Assembly: GCF_025917005.1 (NCBI RefSeq)
Contig: NZ_CP078091.1
Location: forward strand, 186,001 to 250,000
Reading direction: 5' to 3'
DNA length: 64,000 nt
DNA from: Porphyrobacter sp. ULC335
GTDB lineage: Bacteria > Pseudomonadota > Alphaproteobacteria > Sphingomonadales > Sphingomonadaceae
Part shown: positions 58,602 through 64,000 of the stretch, piece after piece
How the letters are laid out: each line of letters starts with the position of its first letter
Position numbering within the stretch: the first letter of the stretch is position 1
Translations under genes and position numbers: made by a program
Notes under the pieces: model-generated
Databases searched by the model: none
Told to the model about the DNA's origin: nothing
What the model saw: the letters and a program-made list of their open reading frames with translations, nothing else

Positions 58602-59452
58602 CGCGCGGCGGCCGGTGCCGGTGCGACGCCGGTCGGGATCGTCAAACCGAGTTCATCGAACTTCAGCTTCACACCCTCGTTCAAGGCCCATGACAGCGCG
58701 AGATAATCGCCGGTCATGCACCACACCCTGAGGCCGACACGCACCGAGTTGTCGGCCAGCGCCGCCACAAAGGCGACCGGCGCTGGATCAGCCAGCACGC
58801 GCGGATCGGAGTTCGCCAGTTCGAGCATCGCCGCACGCGCCGCCCGCAAATCGTCCTCGTAATTGATCGGCACCACCAGTTCGAACCGGCGGGTCGGCAT
58901 CCGCGAATGGTTAACCACCGCCTTGTTCCACAACTCGTTATTGGGAACCATGACGTAGAGCCCGTCGAGCTGGAGGATCTCGGTCGTGAACAGGCCGATG
59001 GCCTGCACCGATCCTGCGACTGTGCCTGCGGTGATGTACTCGCCCACGCGGAAGGGGCGCTGGATCAGGATCATCACGCCTGCCGCGACATTGCTGAGCG
59101 TGCCTTGCAGCGCGAGGCCCACTGCCAGCGCGAGGCCGCCGAGCGCCGCGATGATGCTTGTCGTCTGCACCCCGAACTGCGTCAGCACCGTGATCGCGAC
59201 GATCGACCACAAGGCATATTTGATGATGTTGCTGAGGAACTTTGCGACTGTGGGCTCGATCCGGCTGTTGCCGGTCAGCGCGCGGTCCGCCCAGCGCGAC
59301 AGCAGCCGGGCAAGGATCACGCCGATGACCAGCACGGCCACCGCGCCGGTCAGATAGGCGAGATTGGTTTTCAGCCAGACCCACGCTTCGGCCGTTACGT
59401 TGATCTCGTCATTAAGGGCCGCGAGGCGGGCGGGCAGCTTGGGGGCAGTCAT
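58598..59452 (-). CDS. Small-conductance mechanosensitive channel (MscS family)
   Basis: 284 residues from the ATG at 59452 (MTAPKLPARLAALND). Three membrane helices: about 30-50, 65-85 and the pore helix about 92-125, where GGLALAVGLALQGTLSNVAAG is the MscS Gly/Ala-rich pore signature. The cytoplasmic beta domain follows with RPFRVGEYITAGTVAGSVQ and VMVPNNELWN. The channel opens under membrane tension to release solutes during osmotic down-shock. Length matches E. coli MscS (286). It converges with the MATE gene. Confidence 0.93.
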   Translation of the reverse strand: MTAPKLPARLAALNDEINVTAEAWVWLKTNLAYLTGAVAVLVIGVILARLLSRWADRALTGNSRIEPTVAKFLSNIIKYALWSIVAITVLTQFGVQTTSIIAALGGLALAVGLALQGTLSNVAAGVMILIQRPFRVGEYITAGTVAGSVQAIGLFTTEILQLDGLYVMVPNNELWNKAVVNHSRMPTRRFELVVPINYEDDLRAARAAMLELANSDPRVLADPAPVAFVAALADNSVRVGLRVWCMTGDYLALSWALNEGVKLKFDELGLTIPTGVAPAPAAAR

Positions 59453-59599
59453 CGTCGCAAAAGGCTCCTTGAAGGGCGGGAGGCTGGATAACCGAGCCTG
59501 CTTGCGCTGACCACCCCGCACCCGGAAACGCATCGGCTGCGAAATTTTTGCGTGTGCAGGGGTTGATTCATTCAGTCCCCACGACCAAATGCCGGTTCG

Positions 59600-59626
59600 T
59601 TGGCACTCTCAGAGGGAGAGTGCCAA
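59600..59626 (+). promoter_or_regulatory. CIRCE element (HrcA operator) of groESL
   Basis: TTGGCACTC at 59600-59608, 9-bp spacer, GAGTGCCAA at 59618-59626. It is a perfect inverted repeat and differs from the consensus TTAGCACTC-N9-GAGTGCTAA in one symmetric base pair. It lies 33 bp before the groES start, so HrcA heat-shock repression is expected. Confidence 0.96.
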
Positions 59627-59659
59627 GCAAACTCACCCCATCAAGGAAAGGTCATAACC

Positions 59660-59947
59660 ATGGCATTTCGTCCGCTGCACGACCGCGTTGTGGTCCGTCG
59701 CATCGAAGCCGACCAGAAGACCGCTGGCGGCATCATCATCCCCGATAGCGCCCAGGAAAAGCCCAGCGAAGGCGAAGTTGTCGCCGTCGGCGAAGGCAAC
59801 CGTGACGAAGACGGCGATCGTATCCCGCTCGACGTCAAGGTTGGCGATCGCGTGCTGTTCGGCAAGTGGTCGGGCACCGAAGTCAAGATCAACGGCGAAG
59901 ACCTGCTGATCATGAAGGAAAGCGACATCATGGGGATCATGGGCTGA
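59660..59947 (+). CDS. groES: Co-chaperonin GroES
   Basis: 95 residues from the ATG at 59660 (AAGGAAAGG upstream). Standard sequence: [40 protein letters not shown] (the mobile loop that docks onto GroEL lies here), [17 protein letters not shown] and the end [10 protein letters not shown]. Seven copies cap the GroEL ring during folding. It is co-transcribed with groEL (56 bp apart) from a promoter covered by a CIRCE element. Confidence 0.98.
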   Translation: MAFRPLHDRVVVRRIEADQKTAGGIIIPDSAQEKPSEGEVVAVGEGNRDEDGDRIPLDVKVGDRVLFGKWSGTEVKINGEDLLIMKESDIMGIMG

Positions 59948-59955
59948 TCGCCTGA

Positions 59956-61635
<1,680 letters not shown>

Positions 61636-61647
61636 TCGGATAGCGGC

Positions 61648-61668
61648 CCGGCCAGCCATGCTGGCCGG
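61648..61668 (+). terminator. Stem-loop directly after groEL
   Basis: CCGGCCAGC-CAT-GCTGGCCGG is a perfect 9-bp stem with a 3-nt loop, 12 bp after the groEL stop. There is no U-run, so stabilising the mRNA end is as likely as termination. Confidence 0.55.
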
Positions 61669-61751
61669 TGCTCGCGCCGATCCGGCCAGCGGAGCGCAGC
61701 TCCGACTGACGACTCGGGCTTTGCCCGAGGCGGCCCAGGCACCAGCACAGG

Positions 61752-61785
61752 AAAACCCCGGCGGAGCGATCCGCCGGGGTTTTTT
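61752..61785 (+). terminator. Rho-independent terminator of groESL
   Basis: AAAACCCCGGCGGA pairs with TCCGCCGGGGTTTT around a GCGA loop and is followed by further T. It is a strong intrinsic terminator about 120 bp after groEL. Confidence 0.95.
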
Positions 61786-61942
61786 GGTGCGCGGTCGCTT
61801 TTCTGGCAAGGCGGTCGGCAGACGCCGCCGGGCGCGCGATGCTGCGGAACGGGCCTGAAACCAGCGACGCGTGATTATCAAGTCCCCGGAATTTCTGTCC
61901 TATCCCAAGGAAGACCCTAGCCTGATTTCCCGCAACTCCGGA

Positions 61943-62524
61943 TCAGCGCTGCTTAACCTTGGGGCGCAAATACGTCATCCCACGCTTGTGCGGCATAATG
62001 TCGAAAACGTCCTGGATAACACAGGTGCCGCCATCCTGTTGGCATTGCTGGAGGACGAGCGCTTCCGCTTCTTCCCGGCTTTGGCCGCCTGCAGTCGTGT
62101 AATGAAGTTTGTCGGTTCGCTTTCCAATCGCCAGCCACTGGTTTGAGATCACCCGGTTGGCCTGGCAGGACACGCCGCGGCTATCGCACTCGATCTCCAT
62201 TTGGACCTGCGCAGATGTTGGTGAAATATATCCGCGCGCGACGATATAGCCATAATCACCGTCGCTCTTTGCATACCATGCAATCGAGCCATAGTTGCTG
62301 TTGCTGCGGATCTCTCCCGGACCCCAGTTCGACGGACGTGCGAGGATGTCAGCCACTGTCGCAGCCCGCCCTTCTTCCTGTGGCTTGATGACATGCTCAT
62401 AGACCTCAGCGTCGGTCATCTGGGCGCTGGCCGGGGCAAGTGACCCTGCTGCGATCGAGAGGACACCCGCTACCCGTGCCAAAGTCCGGCGCGACAACAT
62501 TTGGTTGGCTATCAGTTCGGGCAT
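61943..62524 (-). CDS. Secreted protein of unknown function (possibly DUF4189-like)
   Basis: 193 residues from the ATG at 62524 (GGAG upstream); an inner ATG eight codons later is a possible alternative. Signal peptide: LARVAGVLSIAAGSLAPASAQ. The mature part has MTDAEVYEHVIKPQEEGRAA, GSIAWYAKSDGDYGYIVARG and, near the end, SREEAEALVLQQCQQDGGTC, a Cys-containing segment like the DUF4189 repeat. Four Cys in all could form two disulfides. No neighbour clarifies its role. It is likely periplasmic. Confidence 0.65.
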   Translation of the reverse strand: MPELIANQMLSRRTLARVAGVLSIAAGSLAPASAQMTDAEVYEHVIKPQEEGRAATVADILARPSNWGPGEIRSNSNYGSIAWYAKSDGDYGYIVARGYISPTSAQVQMEIECDSRGVSCQANRVISNQWLAIGKRTDKLHYTTAGGQSREEAEALVLQQCQQDGGTCVIQDVFDIMPHKRGMTYLRPKVKQR

Positions 62525-62663
62525 CGGAAACTCCGTACATGGCGATGAAGGGGCAAGCGATTTCAATGCCATGCAGAACGACGGCGATGCCTCTTGTTGT
62601 CAATATGCCACCACGAACCGGTACGCATTATGCGCATTCCGGCAATTCAGGGGAAACGGCACA

Positions 62664-62750
62664 TAACGCCGTGAACCCCGCGACAGCGGGACCACGGGTC
62701 AAGCCCGGAAGGACGGAATAACTGCCCCTCAGCTTTGGGACTCAGGATGA
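62664..62750. repeat. Alphaproteobacterial intergenic repeat-like sequence
   Basis: The stretch holds CCCGC-GACA-GCGGG (62677-62690), GGGTCAAGCCCGG near 62696 and CAGGATGACC near 62742. These words are typical of short palindromic intergenic repeats scattered in sphingomonad genomes. Only one copy is seen in this window, so the call rests on resemblance. Confidence 0.35.
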
Positions 62751-62806
62751 CCGATCTGACGTGAATGGTGGTCGGGGAAATTCGGAATGGCGGCTTCCGG
62801 ATTGAA

Positions 62807-63913
62807 CTATCTCGCCAGCAATTCTGCCGCATCCACTACCTGCACGTCGGCCATCATGCCAAGATAGGCGTCAAACCATGGCTTGTGTGCCGAGCCTACA
62901 ATTACCAGAACACGCCCGCCGGGGTGGCGGGCAGCAACTTCACGGATGTTTGCGACCATGCGAAGATTGCGCACCTCCCACAGCGCCACACGGCGGCGGC
63001 CAACCTGATCGGGGCTGGGGCGGTTCAGCATGTTGAGCCACTGCCCGTCGGCATCGATCCGGCCTGCGGCCCCGCTGTTGAGCATGCGATATGTCGCCAA
63101 GGTTTCGTTAGGTGTCGTGAGCTTGCCGGATGCCTCGACCAAAGCCTTGAAGCGCGGTTCGACCAGCAGATCAGTAAGCCACGGCTCGGCCATGAAGGCC
63201 TCCATCGGCTTGGCCATTGCCGGGTCCGACTCGTCACTTTGATCGTCGGTGGGGTTCACACGATCCAGGCCCAGGCGCACGGCCAAACGGGCGGCAATCA
63301 GATGATTTTCATTGCGGCGGGCAGCGAAGGCATCAAGCTCACGCGCCAGAAGCGGTGAAATGCTTGCATCCGCAATGCGATCTGCCGGTGCCAGTCGCCA
63401 CCATTGCACCAGCGCCGAGTTCGGGTCCCCAGCGGCAACGAACAACGCTGCAAGTCGCCGCCGCTGTTCGGGCGTGGGCGCGGCCGGCCAGGTAGCCAAG
63501 GTGCGGCGCATTTCGGCTTCGGCCTGGGGCATGTCCATCGCCAAGGTCGAGCGCGATATACCGGCCAGCGCCATAGCCCTGGCACCATAGGTTGTTGCCA
63601 CGTCCGGGTAGGCTTCCCGATATGCCCACATTGCGTGGATGCCGACCCCGGTTAGCGCCTCGATCGCGATCGCATCGGGCTTGAAGCCAGCCAAGCGATC
63701 AAGCAGCGGTTCCAGCACCGCCGGGTCCCAGCCATCGGGTGTGCCGCTGAGGTGCGGTGTGCCCAGAACCAAGATTTGCGTTGCTTCGCCAATATGGACT
63801 TGCTGGTACGTGCGCGGATCGAAAGAAGCCACTGGGTCCTGCGCCGCAGCCATTGGCGCTGCAACCAAACTTGCGAGCAGAGCCATCAAGGCTGAAATCG
63901 AATATCCTGACAT
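62807..63913 (-). CDS. DUF5694 domain secreted protein
   Basis: 368 residues. Signal peptide: LMALLASLVAAPMAAAQD. DUF5694 features follow: TQILVLGTPHLSGTPDGWDP near the N-terminus, LAGFKPDAIAIEALTG, and near the C-terminus NIREVAARHPGGRVLVIVGS with AHKPWFDAYLG. The ends (GTPHLS and GSAH) recall TraB/ChaN-like folds, where they hold metal or heme, but no enzymatic activity is established for DUF5694. The start at 63913 and the complete C-terminus both lie inside the window. It is probably periplasmic and stands alone. Confidence 0.85.
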   Translation of the reverse strand: MSGYSISALMALLASLVAAPMAAAQDPVASFDPRTYQQVHIGEATQILVLGTPHLSGTPDGWDPAVLEPLLDRLAGFKPDAIAIEALTGVGIHAMWAYREAYPDVATTYGARAMALAGISRSTLAMDMPQAEAEMRRTLATWPAAPTPEQRRRLAALFVAAGDPNSALVQWWRLAPADRIADASISPLLARELDAFAARRNENHLIAARLAVRLGLDRVNPTDDQSDESDPAMAKPMEAFMAEPWLTDLLVEPRFKALVEASGKLTTPNETLATYRMLNSGAAGRIDADGQWLNMLNRPSPDQVGRRRVALWEVRNLRMVANIREVAARHPGGRVLVIVGSAHKPWFDAYLGMMADVQVVDAAELLAR

Positions 63914-64000
63914 CTCGCCTCACCCTTCCCGCGGTAGGAATGACAAGATCTACGATTACAACTGTCATCACTATCCGGTCAACGGCACCGTTGACACTAG

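Noticed and set aside
63750..63775. TGTGCCCAGAACC as a possible copy of the tRNA-Leu att sequence
   Set aside because: Only eight bases match, it lies inside the DUF5694 gene and on the wrong side of the tRNA for this integrase.

Overview
The window looks like chromosome of a GC-rich alphaproteobacterium in Sphingomonadales, most likely Erythrobacteraceae (Erythrobacter/Porphyrobacter type). The pointers are the rpoB/rpoC, rplJL and groESL sequences, CIRCE control of groESL, a curli cluster with the alphaproteobacterial chaperone CsgH, and several small sphingomonad-type accessory genes. The genus is inference only.

Region 1 (1-3.8 kb) is a patchwork of accessory DNA: the end of a HipA-family kinase, a helicase remnant, a resolvase with an internal deletion, a small HNH protein and an Hsp70 of the YegD type. 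Region 2 (3.8-15.4 kb) holds a 3162-residue autotransporter on the minus strand, a TetR-family regulator diverging from it with a candidate operator between them, a tyrosine-recombinase remnant and a secreted thermonuclease with a frameshifted C-terminal tail.

Region 3 (about 15.6-31.3 kb) is a defence and mobility island. It has small conserved genes typical of sphingomonad mobile elements, an HNH restriction-type nuclease, a complete type I restriction-modification operon (hsdR-hsdM-hsdS) whose last gene overlaps an OLD-like AAA ATPase with a TOPRIM-like C-terminus, a GmrSD-type (DUF262/DUF1524) enzyme with an extra C-terminal reader-like domain, an ArdC antirestriction protein, an AlpA-like regulator and a P4-type integrase. 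The integrase lies beside the 3' end of a tRNA-Leu(CAG) gene, the usual attachment site for such integrases. I could not find the matching left att repeat, so the left boundary is not fixed.

Region 4 (31.4-47.3 kb) is core genome: a barrel fragment of another autotransporter, a COG2509 flavoprotein, gltX, rpoC and rpoB on the minus strand, then a small secreted peptide, a DUF2975/YozG-type regulator pair and rplJ-rplL on the plus strand. The usual rplJL-rpoBC order is therefore broken, with rpoBC inverted relative to rplJL.

Region 5 (47.4-57 kb) is a curli (functional amyloid) cluster: csgF, csgG, two very large curlin-repeat proteins (673 and 510 residues), a smaller curlin-repeat protein, an unknown secreted protein, csgH and a convergent Pro/Ala-rich membrane-anchored protein. 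Strong stem-loops sit between the curlin genes. Region 6 (57.2-64 kb) carries a MATE transporter, an MscS channel, groES-groEL with a textbook CIRCE element and terminator, and two secreted proteins of unknown function (one of the DUF5694 family).
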